In this document: in pieces, positions 50,101 through 57,936 of the stretch
Numbering within the stretch: position 1 is the stretch's first letter
How the letters are laid out: every line of letters starts with the position of its first letter
NCBI GenBank assembly: GCA_964404895.1
Contig: CAYOLV010000004.1
Location: 248,001-312,000 of the forward strand
Direction of reading: 5' to 3'
DNA: 64,000 bases
Origin: JBGSUZ01 sp964404895
Lineage (GTDB): Bacteria; Bacillota; Clostridia; Peptostreptococcales; Acidaminobacteraceae
Program-made: the position numbers and the translations under genes
Notes under the pieces: model-generated
The model's database searches: none
What the model saw: the letters and a program-made list of their open reading frames with translations, nothing else
What the model was told of the DNA's origin: nothing

Positions 50101-50743
50101 GAAGGAGAGATGTGGCAGCTGGGCTTTCATCGAACTCAGAAGCTTCCATGTTTAGGCTTTGAACAGCGGTGTTGAGCCATTTTAGAGGCTCCGGCTGAGA
50201 CTGGATAAAGCTGTGTATTTTTTGAATGATTTTTCCTAAATTGTCGTCGGAGCGATTGCCGCCGTAACTCTCAGTCAAGTAAATTAAAGCTTCGTCACCG
50301 CTTTCATAAGCCTTTTCAAGAGTCATGCGAAGGGCTTCCTGCTTCATGAGTTCCATGGTGGTCACTTCCCCAATCTTAAAGGAAGGGTCCAGTCCAATCT
50401 CTATAAAGTGTTTGCGGACAATGTCGTTACAAAAGGCGTGAAGAGTCATAATGTAAGCCCGTCCCACACGGTTGATCTGTCTGCGAATAAACGCCCCTTC
50501 CTTAGGGTTTTGAGACAGGGTATCTGTGAGGGCTCTCAAAATCCGATCCCGCATTTCCCCCGCCGCCGCATTGGAAAAGGTGACAATCAGCATATGGTCG
50601 ATGTCGATTCGGTCTTCCAAAATCAGTTTGATAATCCGTTCAACTAAAACCGCCGTTTTTCCCGATCCTGCCGCCGCAGAAATCAAAAGGTTGCAATTTC
50701 TAGCTTCAATGGCTTCACTCTGTTGTTTTGTCCAATTGGCCAT
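47180..50743 (-). CDS. addA: ATP-dependent helicase/nuclease subunit A
   Basis: A 1187-aa protein that, with AddB, processes double-strand breaks for RecA-dependent repair. Domains: UvrD-type helicase with Walker A ISAAAGSGKTAVLVERI (about 20-36), motif II FLDEYQDANIVQE, motif III VGDVKQSIYKFR, late motifs SIHKSKGLEFPLVI and ALTRPVNKLWLVG, and a RecB-family nuclease at the C-terminus (GTAFHQIL; VQGIIDLYFEEEDGGVLVDF, then K). The start is the ATG at 50743 directly after AGGAGGTGG; ATG at 50806 lies 21 codons upstream inside addB. It overlaps addB by 29 bp. Confidence 0.97.
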   Translation of the reverse strand: MANWTKQQSEAIEARNCNLLISAAAGSGKTAVLVERIIKLILEDRIDIDHMLIVTFSNAAAGEMRDRILRALTDTLSQNPKEGAFIRRQINRVGRAYIMTLHAFCNDIVRKHFIEIGLDPSFKIGEVTTMELMKQEALRMTLEKAYESGDEALIYLTESYGGNRSDDNLGKIIQKIHSFIQSQPEPLKWLNTAVQSLNMEASEFDESPAATSLLHYVQIEFEGIIHLAKAGLEKCLEPDGPAEYEANFNSDLEGLETINEALQEGYSATMAALLNMNFSRLTSIKKERKMEISENLMESAKDARDQVKRKLSDLKGKYFAKPVEQIVEELQFLYDKMERLAELVDDYQNQYQAMKLAKNLLDFNDLEHYALAILENESICDLYREQFDHIFLDEYQDANIVQETLINKIKRSNNVFLVGDVKQSIYKFRLADPSLFLEKQKRYPMEPGSMDRRIDLSMNFRTSGDVLSVVNDFFAQIMSENLGEIQYDHYQYLYNGMKFPPSEEVPVAMHLIDLGEQKELDEEIQYMKTAEIEAHYVAAEIKKTLGSPVYDPKRQVEKNLTYGDMTVLLRSTKQWANIYSDVFGQWGIPVFVDVGTSFFEALEVTMLLSLLKIIDNRYRDLEWMTVLHSPLVGFDVETLADIRSMSQGTTYYEAIQVYCQGEGAAAERLKQFCESLDRWTLSATFKRLDDWLWEILDETQFYAYCGAMPEGAARQANLRLLMERAGALEGQPESGLYHFIKVIERLEKSGGDMEAAKLMPEQEDAVRIMSIHKSKGLEFPLVIIGGLGKRFNLSDTFDDVMIHKQLGIAPKYVDWENRHYRYTFPQLAMRKQMVNEMLSEEMRILYVALTRPVNKLWLVGSVSNWESAFKKWKMGMKPFNLAQGRSYLDWLGMYAFDEDLNLMEPDFKEITIQRKVLGMPEHLSKVALKHIPVSEIFMERAVQEETQDLLAEKLLLNLTEPSGYNHHQLQEKLQREYPHKGGQLPSKISVTALKHLKENPDYKRFQMDLTLARPAWTEGEEVNLAAARGTAFHQILQQIPYQTFEPQEADSFDKLKNKLLEKGILDEIMATAVPDTWFKGYVQTEMFSRIQQAKRVEKEYPFIYKLEIEGDWTLVQGIIDLYFEEEDGGVLVDFKTDAIRDKEGILTAVETHRAQLELYAHALSCIEGKAPNEIWLYFASVQTWVKL

Positions 50744-53700
50744 TTTTCGCCACCTCCTGCTTCTGACATTTAGCTTCCAGTTTTTCCAATAGATCTTCTT
50801 TTTCAAGGCGGTTCAAATTCCGATAAGCATTATGGGCAAGACTGAGATCAAACTGACAAAGTCCTTTGTAGTCGCAACGCATACAGGCATTGTCCGTGCC
50901 ACATCTGAAAGGAGAAACCGCCACCTGACCATTGACCATATCCGTACAGACGGCTTCAATGCCCTCTCTTACGTGTTGGCGCAAGGCTTCAAAATGTGCC
51001 TCGCTCAAATAGGAAGCGTATTTTCCCGGTTCCCCTTCTTTTTTGACTTCAAAAGGAATCACGTCTGACTTGCTGCCGTCTTCTTTGAGCTCTTCGTCCA
51101 TGAAGGCCGCCACATAGCGGTCTCCCACTACTAGACCGTCCATTTTAAGCTGTTTGACAATGGCCGCTGCAATCTCCTCTTCAGTCATGTCTTCCCCTTC
51201 TACCATGGGGTCTTCAATTTTAAAGTAGAACACCCCCGCAGGGTAAAGTGGATCGTCTAACTTGAGTGCCTGTGGGGCAGAAAGAACGGCATCCATGTAA
51301 ACCATCAGCTGGATTTGAAGACCGTTGTACACATCCCCTAAATTGTATTTTTTAGAACCTGATTTATAGTCGATAACTTTGATATAGCGCCGCTGACCGC
51401 TGTCGTAAACATCTACACGGTCTATCCGACCTTCCAAATAGATATTTTCTCCCGTAGGCAGTGCCACGCAAATAGGGGGAATATTTCCCGCAGAAGTTCC
51501 AAAGGCGACTTCGAAAGCTTTCGGATCAAAGACCCCCTTGCGGAGGTGTTTCAACATCAATTTAGCTGCCCGTCTCCCCGTTCGCTTGAGTTTATTGACC
51601 ATATAGGCACTTCTGGCGTCTGATCTAAAGACGTCGTATTTGCTGTTTGAGACGGCGTCTTCTACAATTCTGTCCATCATTTGATCTACTGCGGCGTCCC
51701 CTAATTGTTTCCCCGCCTCTGGGTCTTTCAGCAAGGCTTCTATGGCAAAATGTTCTACAGATTGGTGGAATAGATTTCCCATATCTGGAAGAGACAATTC
51801 AAACTCTCTGTTTCTCTTCGGTCTCAATCCAAAGCGGACAAAGTGAGAGAAGGGACAGGCGTTGAAAGCTTCCAGTCGAGTCACGCTGGCTCGAATATCT
51901 TGGCCGTATAAGCGCTTTGCCGATTCTCTCTTTAAAGGTTTCGGCTGATTGTCATGATAAAGACTTCGGTACATATTTTGAGCCGCCAGCTGAGTCTTTT
52001 CATTATGAGCAAGGTAGTCAAATCGTTCAATCCAATAAGGGTCTTCAGGGTACCCTGCCACCATTCTTCTCAGCCCCTCTGCCGTATTGGCTATAAGGGC
52101 GTTCACATGTCGTTCGCTGAGGCCTTTTAACAAGTCCTGCTGATCCAAATAGGTGGGCTTCATGTCTGGGAAAACCTGTTTGAGTCGATCCCAGTACATA
52201 GAAGGTCTGAGTGGCTTGCCCGCTGTATCTGACAAATCCGAGCTGATCCAAAGTTTATGGGAAGCCCGTGTCAGCGACTGGTAAATCAGAAAGAGTTCAT
52301 TTTTCGCCATGAGTTCCCCGTCTGACTTTAGACCAATATCCAAGATTCTCAGCTTGACCTTCTCTTCGTCTGCTAGAATACCGCTACCGTCTTGAATAGA
52401 GGGTACCCAGCCATCGTTAAACCCGACAAAGAACACGTAAGGCATATTTTTACTTCTAAATTGATCCATGCTGCCTACAATGACACGGTCGTTATTGGGA
52501 GGCAAGACTCCTATTTCTTTCAGGGAAAAAGCTGTATGCAGCAGGTCGCTGTAGGTCTTTAAGTCCATAGGGTCATTTCCGCTGACGATGTAGAGCTGAT
52601 CAAAGACAGCTACCACACCTTTCCAAGCTTGAACCAGTTCATTGACGCCATCGTAATCTTCTGACGCTGCCAAGGACTGAATTAAGCCCTCATAGCGCAG
52701 TTGGATGCCTGAAGACTCTGCTTCAAGGTGATCCCAAAGACAATTGGTGTAATCTTTTACCGTTTCACAGGCTTTTAGCTGGCTCTCTATGAGGCTAAAG
52801 CTTTCTACGACTTTGAGTCGCAAGGGTTCTATGGTTTCATCGGCAATTAGTTTCTGCCATTTTTTGCCTCTTAACCCTTTTTCCACAGCATAAATTTCCA
52901 GTCGATCCACTGCATTTTTGTCAAGGTCAGCAATGCCGCTTTTCAGCACACGGAATAGTGCCTCTGCCTTCCACCCACTTTGGAAGAGTTCCAACAGTGA
53001 ACGCAGGTAGGTCACAAGAGGGCTATTGGTCATTTGGCGCCTTTCGTTGACAAACACAGGAATGTCAAAATTAAGTGCCAGTCGCTTGGCTAAAGGATGG
53101 TAAACCTCTGGTTGCTGATGGATCACTGCAATATCTCTGTAAGGCACATTTTCTTCAATAACTAAGCGACGAATTTCCCCAAGCACCCAAGTCATTTCTT
53201 GAAGAGGGGATTCAAATTGGTTCAAAATTAAATGTTCACTAGGACTCCCTGAGAAAGGCTGTCCTGGAAACTGGAATAAATTATTTTCCAAATGTTCAAG
53301 GGGGTTGGGGTTGGGGTTTGAGTTAGAATCGGGATTCGGTGTAGAATCAGCTGGACCCTCTTCCTTGTTTTTTTCAAAGTGTCGCTTAGTCTCCGTGATC
53401 CCTTCTCCTTGAAAACCTTGGTGCATGGTATTGAAGGCATCTCTTGGCGCCCAGAAGATATCGTTTGATTCTTCTTCTGTAGGGTCAAAAGTCAAGGCGA
53501 TGGTTAGAGACTCACAACACTTCCCGAAGGCTTGAATCATTTGCTGTTCCAATCCATTGAAGAAATAGAAGCCATCAATCCAAATATGGGCTCCTTGAAG
53601 CCTTTCAGAGAGGGGAATGGCTGAAACCATTAGGGCAGTCAAATCCTCTTCGTCTACAAATTGACCTGCCATCTTTTCAGAACAGGCCTTGTAAATGAGG

Positions 53701-54218
53701 GCAGTGTCTCTGAGTTTTGCCCTTGTAGTGGTGCTAAGTCCCTCTTCTGCATTTTCAAGGGTCTCGGGACTGATTCCGCTGGATTTGAGTTCAGAGAGGA
53801 AGTCAGAAAACATTTGAATAAAACCTGCCCGTTCGTGGACTTTTGAGAATACTTCCAAATTCTTTTGCTGCTCCACAAAGGTTTTTTTCACAATCATGGC
53901 CTTGCCAATACTGTCTATCTTTTGCCCTTTAGGCAGGCCTGTTTCCTGAATAATTTGGTGGATCAGTCGGCTAAAACTGGTAATCGTGACGCCGCCAATG
54001 CCCCCATCTGCTGTAAGAGCCACTTCTGCAGGGTTGGCTTGTCCTTGAGAATGGCTGGTTGAAAGTGCCTGTTCCGACTGGAGGGTCAACTGCTCTGGCA
54101 CGATTAAAAAGCCCTTGCTGCCCAGTTTTTTCTCTTGCAAAGCCTTTACTTCTTTATAAATTTCTTGGGTTTTTCCTGTGCCACTTCTGCCAATAAAATA
54201 GCGTATGTGCTGGGCCAT
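50715..54218 (-). CDS. addB: ATP-dependent helicase/nuclease subunit B
   Basis: A 1167-aa partner of AddA. The N-terminus has a P-loop FIGRSGTGKTQEIYKE (about 8-23). The middle part is helicase-like but degenerate and holds the Chi-recognition region. The C-terminal nuclease has YIKVIDYKSGSKKYN, and the iron-sulfur cluster Cys are present: FNACPFSHF, then CMRC and GLCQFD spaced C-x2-C-x5-C. An unusual low-complexity insert (Pro/Asn/Ser, about 293-309) lies before the FQFPGQPF segment. AGGAGG lies about 9 bases before the ATG; there is no close upstream gene on this strand. Confidence 0.97.
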   Translation of the reverse strand: MAQHIRYFIGRSGTGKTQEIYKEVKALQEKKLGSKGFLIVPEQLTLQSEQALSTSHSQGQANPAEVALTADGGIGGVTITSFSRLIHQIIQETGLPKGQKIDSIGKAMIVKKTFVEQQKNLEVFSKVHERAGFIQMFSDFLSELKSSGISPETLENAEEGLSTTTRAKLRDTALIYKACSEKMAGQFVDEEDLTALMVSAIPLSERLQGAHIWIDGFYFFNGLEQQMIQAFGKCCESLTIALTFDPTEEESNDIFWAPRDAFNTMHQGFQGEGITETKRHFEKNKEEGPADSTPNPDSNSNPNPNPLEHLENNLFQFPGQPFSGSPSEHLILNQFESPLQEMTWVLGEIRRLVIEENVPYRDIAVIHQQPEVYHPLAKRLALNFDIPVFVNERRQMTNSPLVTYLRSLLELFQSGWKAEALFRVLKSGIADLDKNAVDRLEIYAVEKGLRGKKWQKLIADETIEPLRLKVVESFSLIESQLKACETVKDYTNCLWDHLEAESSGIQLRYEGLIQSLAASEDYDGVNELVQAWKGVVAVFDQLYIVSGNDPMDLKTYSDLLHTAFSLKEIGVLPPNNDRVIVGSMDQFRSKNMPYVFFVGFNDGWVPSIQDGSGILADEEKVKLRILDIGLKSDGELMAKNELFLIYQSLTRASHKLWISSDLSDTAGKPLRPSMYWDRLKQVFPDMKPTYLDQQDLLKGLSERHVNALIANTAEGLRRMVAGYPEDPYWIERFDYLAHNEKTQLAAQNMYRSLYHDNQPKPLKRESAKRLYGQDIRASVTRLEAFNACPFSHFVRFGLRPKRNREFELSLPDMGNLFHQSVEHFAIEALLKDPEAGKQLGDAAVDQMMDRIVEDAVSNSKYDVFRSDARSAYMVNKLKRTGRRAAKLMLKHLRKGVFDPKAFEVAFGTSAGNIPPICVALPTGENIYLEGRIDRVDVYDSGQRRYIKVIDYKSGSKKYNLGDVYNGLQIQLMVYMDAVLSAPQALKLDDPLYPAGVFYFKIEDPMVEGEDMTEEEIAAAIVKQLKMDGLVVGDRYVAAFMDEELKEDGSKSDVIPFEVKKEGEPGKYASYLSEAHFEALRQHVREGIEAVCTDMVNGQVAVSPFRCGTDNACMRCDYKGLCQFDLSLAHNAYRNLNRLEKEDLLEKLEAKCQKQEVAKNGQLDKTTE

Positions 54219-54309
54219 GTAAGAAGCCTCCTCCTATCCCCATTGGGATTAAAGTCTTGGGTTTCTATGTATCAAATCTTAGAATACATTTATTTTAACT
54301 ATTAAAATA

Positions 54310-54318
54310 TGTTATACT
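54310..54318 (+). promoter_or_regulatory. extended -10 promoter of the small protein gene
   Basis: TGT-TATACT (54310-54318) is an extended -10 (TGnTATACT) 46 bp before the start codon. No good -35 is needed for such promoters and none is clear here. Confidence 0.5.
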
Positions 54319-54363
54319 GGCACTGAATGTTCACTCAATACGGTTTGTAAAGGAGAAAAGCTC

Positions 54364-54879
54364 ATGATTCAGTCTATCAAAGTTAATTTGGAACTAATGG
54401 AAATGTTGCTTTACTATTGGAAAGCCACCAGTGAAAAAGAAAAAGTTGGCGAAAAATACATCTACTCTGTGGTGGAAAATCCTCATATGAAGCCTTTATA
54501 CTCTGAGAATTTCACCCCTGAATACGCAAGACAAGTTCTTAGTGCTATTTCTAACAGAGAAATATTCAAGCCTGCCAGCAAAGAAGCTGGTCGTTTCTGG
54601 AACAATCACATGTGGATGATGGAAGACCTCGGGGTCACAGAAATGATGATGCAACCCGTGAAACAGCTCAACGTGGATCACTTGGTCAACAATGCCGCTT
54701 TCAATCGTTTTAACGGACCTTTAGAAATTGTATTCGTTCCAGGGCATATTGAAACCCTTTACAGCACCGAGAACCAACTCTTCATTAACTTCTTCAAACT
54801 CATGGCCAACTTGGTTGATGGCAGTGTTAAGATTGAAGAAAAGGACTTAGTCACTTTTATTGAGGATTATTGCAAATAG
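54364..54879 (+). CDS. protein of unknown function
   Basis: A 171-aa soluble protein, mostly helical at both ends with a beta-rich middle (NRFNGPLEIVFVPGHIETLY). No signal peptide, membrane helix or known catalytic motif is visible. Met-rich segment: ELMEMLLYYWKA and EDLGVTEMMMQPVKQ. I do not recognise the family. AAAGGAG lies eight bases before the ATG and a promoter lies at 54310-54318. It is a single gene on the plus strand, between divergent addB and a convergent gene behind a shared terminator. Confidence 0.75.
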   Translation: MIQSIKVNLELMEMLLYYWKATSEKEKVGEKYIYSVVENPHMKPLYSENFTPEYARQVLSAISNREIFKPASKEAGRFWNNHMWMMEDLGVTEMMMQPVKQLNVDHLVNNAAFNRFNGPLEIVFVPGHIETLYSTENQLFINFFKLMANLVDGSVKIEEKDLVTFIEDYCK

Positions 54880-54901
54880 TGTCTCTACTATTTTAACATA
54901 G

Positions 54902-54940
54902 AAAAACCTGAAGCTGTTTTCACAACTTCAGGTTTTTGTT
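54902..54940. terminator. bidirectional terminator between convergent genes
   Basis: AAAAACCTGAAG pairs with CTTCAGGTTTTT; T-runs follow on both strands. It serves the gene at 54364-54879 and the minus-strand gene ending at 54946. Confidence 0.88.
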
Positions 54941-54945
54941 TTTTA

Positions 54946-55788
54946 TTAAGGCTTTTCTAAATTCGCCAATATTTCCTTATACCGCACAGTCGCCTTTTCG
55001 CTTGAGGCATTTTTCTTGCAAAACTTAAGCTTGGCAAGTTTGGGAACGACTCGCCGCACTACAATTTGCCCCTCAGTTAAATTGGCCTCTAATGCCTTTA
55101 AAGCTTCTAAAAATCGATGATCCTTTTTAGCATAATCATAAAAGGACAAGATATATACATACATAAAAAGGTTATAGTTTCTAAAGGGGTATTCCACTTC
55201 CATAAACAGTTTGCCAATGCCATAGTGACATGGCCCCAGAGGTTTTCGCGTTTCCCAGTGACTCAGTAAAAATTCAACTGCCTTATCTAGCAACGGCTCT
55301 TTGTTGAAATCATCTGTGAACCGAAAAGCATCTAGGGCAATCAGCGTTGGCAAGGGATTAGAAAATTCCGTTTCTGGACCTCTGCCAAAACTAAACTTGT
55401 TGCATCTCCAACCCCCATCCGCATATTGGGTTTCTAAGAGGTGTTCAAAAGTCCTCAGCACTCGAGGGTCCTTCTCATAGCCCATATGACATAAGGTGGC
55501 GACTGCATTGACCGTATGGCAGGGATAGACCGAACCGCTGGGATAGACTTTAAAAAAGCCTTCCTGCCGCCATGCGCTGAAAATCAAGTCGGCACAGGCA
55601 GTAAGAATAGGATCCGTGGCGTCCATGCCCAGTTCCAATAAATAATGAACACATTCCAACGTTGAGAACGGCGAGCCTTTGATTAACCGATTGTCTGGTG
55701 TCGTCCAGTAGTCTGCCCCATTGTCGTGCCGATGGGACATTAAAGCTTCATAATCTGATAAATATTCAGCGGTAATCAGGGTGACCAC
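54946..55788 (-). CDS. alpha/alpha-toroid (prenyltransferase/terpene-cyclase-like) protein
   Basis: A 280-aa cytoplasmic protein built from repeated helix pairs. QYADGGWRCNKFSFGRG carries a QxxDGGW-like repeat, as in squalene-hopene cyclases and prenyltransferase beta subunits, and a second weaker repeat is in QEGFFKVYPSGSVYPCHTVNA. It is much shorter than cyclases (~630 aa) and has no DxDD catalytic motif, so a terpene role is unproved. The start is GTG at 55788, very close to AAAGGA; the true start could lie a few codons inside. Downstream is a shared terminator; DUF1461 lies upstream on the same strand. Confidence 0.65.
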   Translation of the reverse strand: MVTLITAEYLSDYEALMSHRHDNGADYWTTPDNRLIKGSPFSTLECVHYLLELGMDATDPILTACADLIFSAWRQEGFFKVYPSGSVYPCHTVNAVATLCHMGYEKDPRVLRTFEHLLETQYADGGWRCNKFSFGRGPETEFSNPLPTLIALDAFRFTDDFNKEPLLDKAVEFLLSHWETRKPLGPCHYGIGKLFMEVEYPFRNYNLFMYVYILSFYDYAKKDHRFLEALKALEANLTEGQIVVRRVVPKLAKLKFCKKNASSEKATVRYKEILANLEKP

Positions 55789-55824
55789 ATCCTTTATGAG
55801 TATAGAGGCAAATGGGGCAAATCA

Positions 55825-55858
55825 GAAACACCCCTTCAATCGCTCAAAAGGGTGTCTC
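55825..55858 (-). terminator. hairpin after the DUF1461 gene, possible terminator
   Basis: GAGACACCCTT pairs with AAGGGGTGTTTC (one wobble and one offset). The stem is good but only a short T-rich stretch follows, so termination may be partial. Confidence 0.45.
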
Positions 55859-55867
55859 ACAAAATTA

Positions 55868-56593
55868 TTATTTCTTAGGCAAATTTCTACGAAGAACAAT
55901 GCCCATGGCCGTTCCAAAACCTGAAATGAGAAGGGTATACACCCCTATTCTCAAAGCCATAGCGGAGAAAAATTCCTCTTGTAAAAGGACAATCATGCGG
56001 TCAGTGGCTGGGTCTAGGAGCCATAAGTCATTGCTAAAGAACATTTCGTGGAATTTGACAAACACCGCGTTAAAGTCCTGTGTGGCCATAAATCCGAGAA
56101 CGCCCACAAATAGCATCATGAGGGGCCCAGATAAAATCAGCCCGTCTATGAGCAGTCGTCTTTGCTTAAAGCCATATTTCCCAATCAAATAGATGGCCAG
56201 CACCAATGCAATCGCCCCTAGTTGGACATTGCGATTGAGAACAAACAACTCTCTTACATCGGCCATATGACTACGTTCTTTGTCATTGAAGAAATCTACT
56301 TTCTGACCATTTAGAGTCACCATGACAGAAAATTTCTCAGTTTTAAGACCCACATAATCAATCAGTTGATCCTTGACGGCTTCAAAATCCGTCTCATTTA
56401 AACCAACTTTCCCTCGAGAGTCTAATTTTTCAAAAGTTGTATTGAAAAAGCGTTCCTCTGTGGCACCGTATTGAATAGCGGTGGAAAGTGCAATTAAAAC
56501 CACTGAAAAGGCAATAATCAAAATCAGCAATCTGCGCAACCACTTATTTCTTAATCCTTGCCAATCAGAGTTTCCACTATCTTGTGTATTCAT
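55868..56593 (-). CDS. DUF1461 (TIGR01906) integral membrane protein
   Basis: A 241-aa membrane protein with four hydrophobic segments (about residues 20-42, 122-141, 147-169, 214-236) and one large extracytoplasmic loop (about 45-120). The signature FHEMFFSNDLWLLDPATDRM (about 180-199) identifies the DUF1461 family of Firmicutes membrane proteins. No function is assigned to the family. A weak purine-rich site (GTAGGGATGGATGA) precedes the ATG. It lies next to a toroid-like protein gene on the same strand, with a hairpin between. Confidence 0.82.
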   Translation of the reverse strand: MNTQDSGNSDWQGLRNKWLRRLLILIIAFSVVLIALSTAIQYGATEERFFNTTFEKLDSRGKVGLNETDFEAVKDQLIDYVGLKTEKFSVMVTLNGQKVDFFNDKERSHMADVRELFVLNRNVQLGAIALVLAIYLIGKYGFKQRRLLIDGLILSGPLMMLFVGVLGFMATQDFNAVFVKFHEMFFSNDLWLLDPATDRMIVLLQEEFFSAMALRIGVYTLLISGFGTAMGIVLRRNLPKK

Positions 56594-56656
56594 TCATCCA
56601 TCCCTACTCTTCCTACATTTGCTTTGTATTAAATCAAATTAAAATCTAGTAAAGCC

Positions 56657-57877
56657 TTACTTTTGATTCAAAATCTTATCTGCCAGAGGGGCTCTCAACT
56701 GATGCGCCGTTGGGAAACCTGAACCGAGTAAAGGTCTGCAGTAATATTTGAAGGCATCTGTAATGCCATTGCCCTTGGCATTGATAAACTCTGGGGGCAT
56801 GACTTTAGTTTTTCCAGCAATTTTTTCAATGGCTTCTAACTGATAGTCCACCGAATAAAAACCTGTTCTATTGATGGTGATAGAGCCGTCCACCTTATTC
56901 CAAATAGCATATTGGGCCGCTTTCTCGCCAACTTCCCTCGCTTCTTGCTGGTCGATGTCAGAAACACAGCCGATGAAAGAGCGTTGCAAATAGCCAAAAG
57001 TATCTGCTCTTACCCGTTTAATGGCTAACTTTTCCCTGACCAAATCAGAAAGCAAATCCGCTAACGCCCCAGAGCCTGACAATTGAAGATTCCCATGAGC
57101 ATCCACTTCTTTTGATTTAGCCAATTTGGCAGCAATAGGTTCATTATTCGCATCCACAATTCCTTCTGACACTGCTACAATACAACGCCCAAGACGGTCA
57201 TAGACTTCTTTTACGTCTTGTAAAAATTGATCAATGCTGAAGACACACTCCGGTAAGTACACAAGGTGAGGTCCATCGTCAGGATATTTTTGCGCCATGA
57301 CAGAGGAAGCCGTTAGAAAACCAGAATTTCTTCCCATGACCACACCAATGAATACCCCTTCCAACGCCCTATTGTCTAGATTAAGTCCAGTGAATCCCTG
57401 AGCTACAAAACGAGCCGCAGAACCGAATCCTGGAGTATGGTCATTTAAAACAAGGTCATTGTCAATGGTTTTAGGAATGTGTATACTTCTCAGTTCATAA
57501 TTGGCCTGACGCGCCTGCTCGCTGACAATTTGAAGCGTGCCGCAGGAATCATTGCCTCCTATATAAAAGAAATATCGAATATCATGAGCTTTCATAACGT
57601 GAAACATTTCACGACACATTTTTTCGTCTGGTTTATTCCGTGTGGAAAGAAGGGCCGAAGAGGGCGTTACTGCCACTTGCTCTAAATTATTGGTGGTCTC
57701 TCTGGTCAAGTCTAGAAAATCTTCTCTGACAATCCCATCTACACCTCTGAGCGCGCCGTATACTTTAGTGATTTGAGGAAACTTGCGACTTTCCAAAACA
57801 GCACCTACCAAAGATTGATTGATAACTGCAGTTGGTCCGCCTGCTTGTGCAACTAATACTTTTCCTTTCAACTCCAT
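56657..57877 (-). CDS. pfp: 6-phosphofructokinase, PPi-dependent type
   Basis: A 406-aa enzyme phosphorylating fructose 6-phosphate to the 1,6-bisphosphate. The motifs GGNDSCGT (107-114) and PKTIDNDL (135-142) are those of the PPi-using clade; the ATP clade has GGDGS and PGTIDND. Catalytic Asp139 and Lys136 are present. PPi use makes glycolysis reversible and saves ATP, common in anaerobes. AGGAGG lies about six bases before the ATG. It is transcribed alone or with M32 carboxypeptidase upstream (about 60 bp). Confidence 0.92.
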   Translation of the reverse strand: MELKGKVLVAQAGGPTAVINQSLVGAVLESRKFPQITKVYGALRGVDGIVREDFLDLTRETTNNLEQVAVTPSSALLSTRNKPDEKMCREMFHVMKAHDIRYFFYIGGNDSCGTLQIVSEQARQANYELRSIHIPKTIDNDLVLNDHTPGFGSAARFVAQGFTGLNLDNRALEGVFIGVVMGRNSGFLTASSVMAQKYPDDGPHLVYLPECVFSIDQFLQDVKEVYDRLGRCIVAVSEGIVDANNEPIAAKLAKSKEVDAHGNLQLSGSGALADLLSDLVREKLAIKRVRADTFGYLQRSFIGCVSDIDQQEAREVGEKAAQYAIWNKVDGSITINRTGFYSVDYQLEAIEKIAGKTKVMPPEFINAKGNGITDAFKYYCRPLLGSGFPTAHQLRAPLADKILNQK

Positions 57878-57936
57878 AGGTCAGCCTCCTGAAAGCATTT
57901 TGAATTTTTATACCCTTTCATAGAGTGAATATGCAA

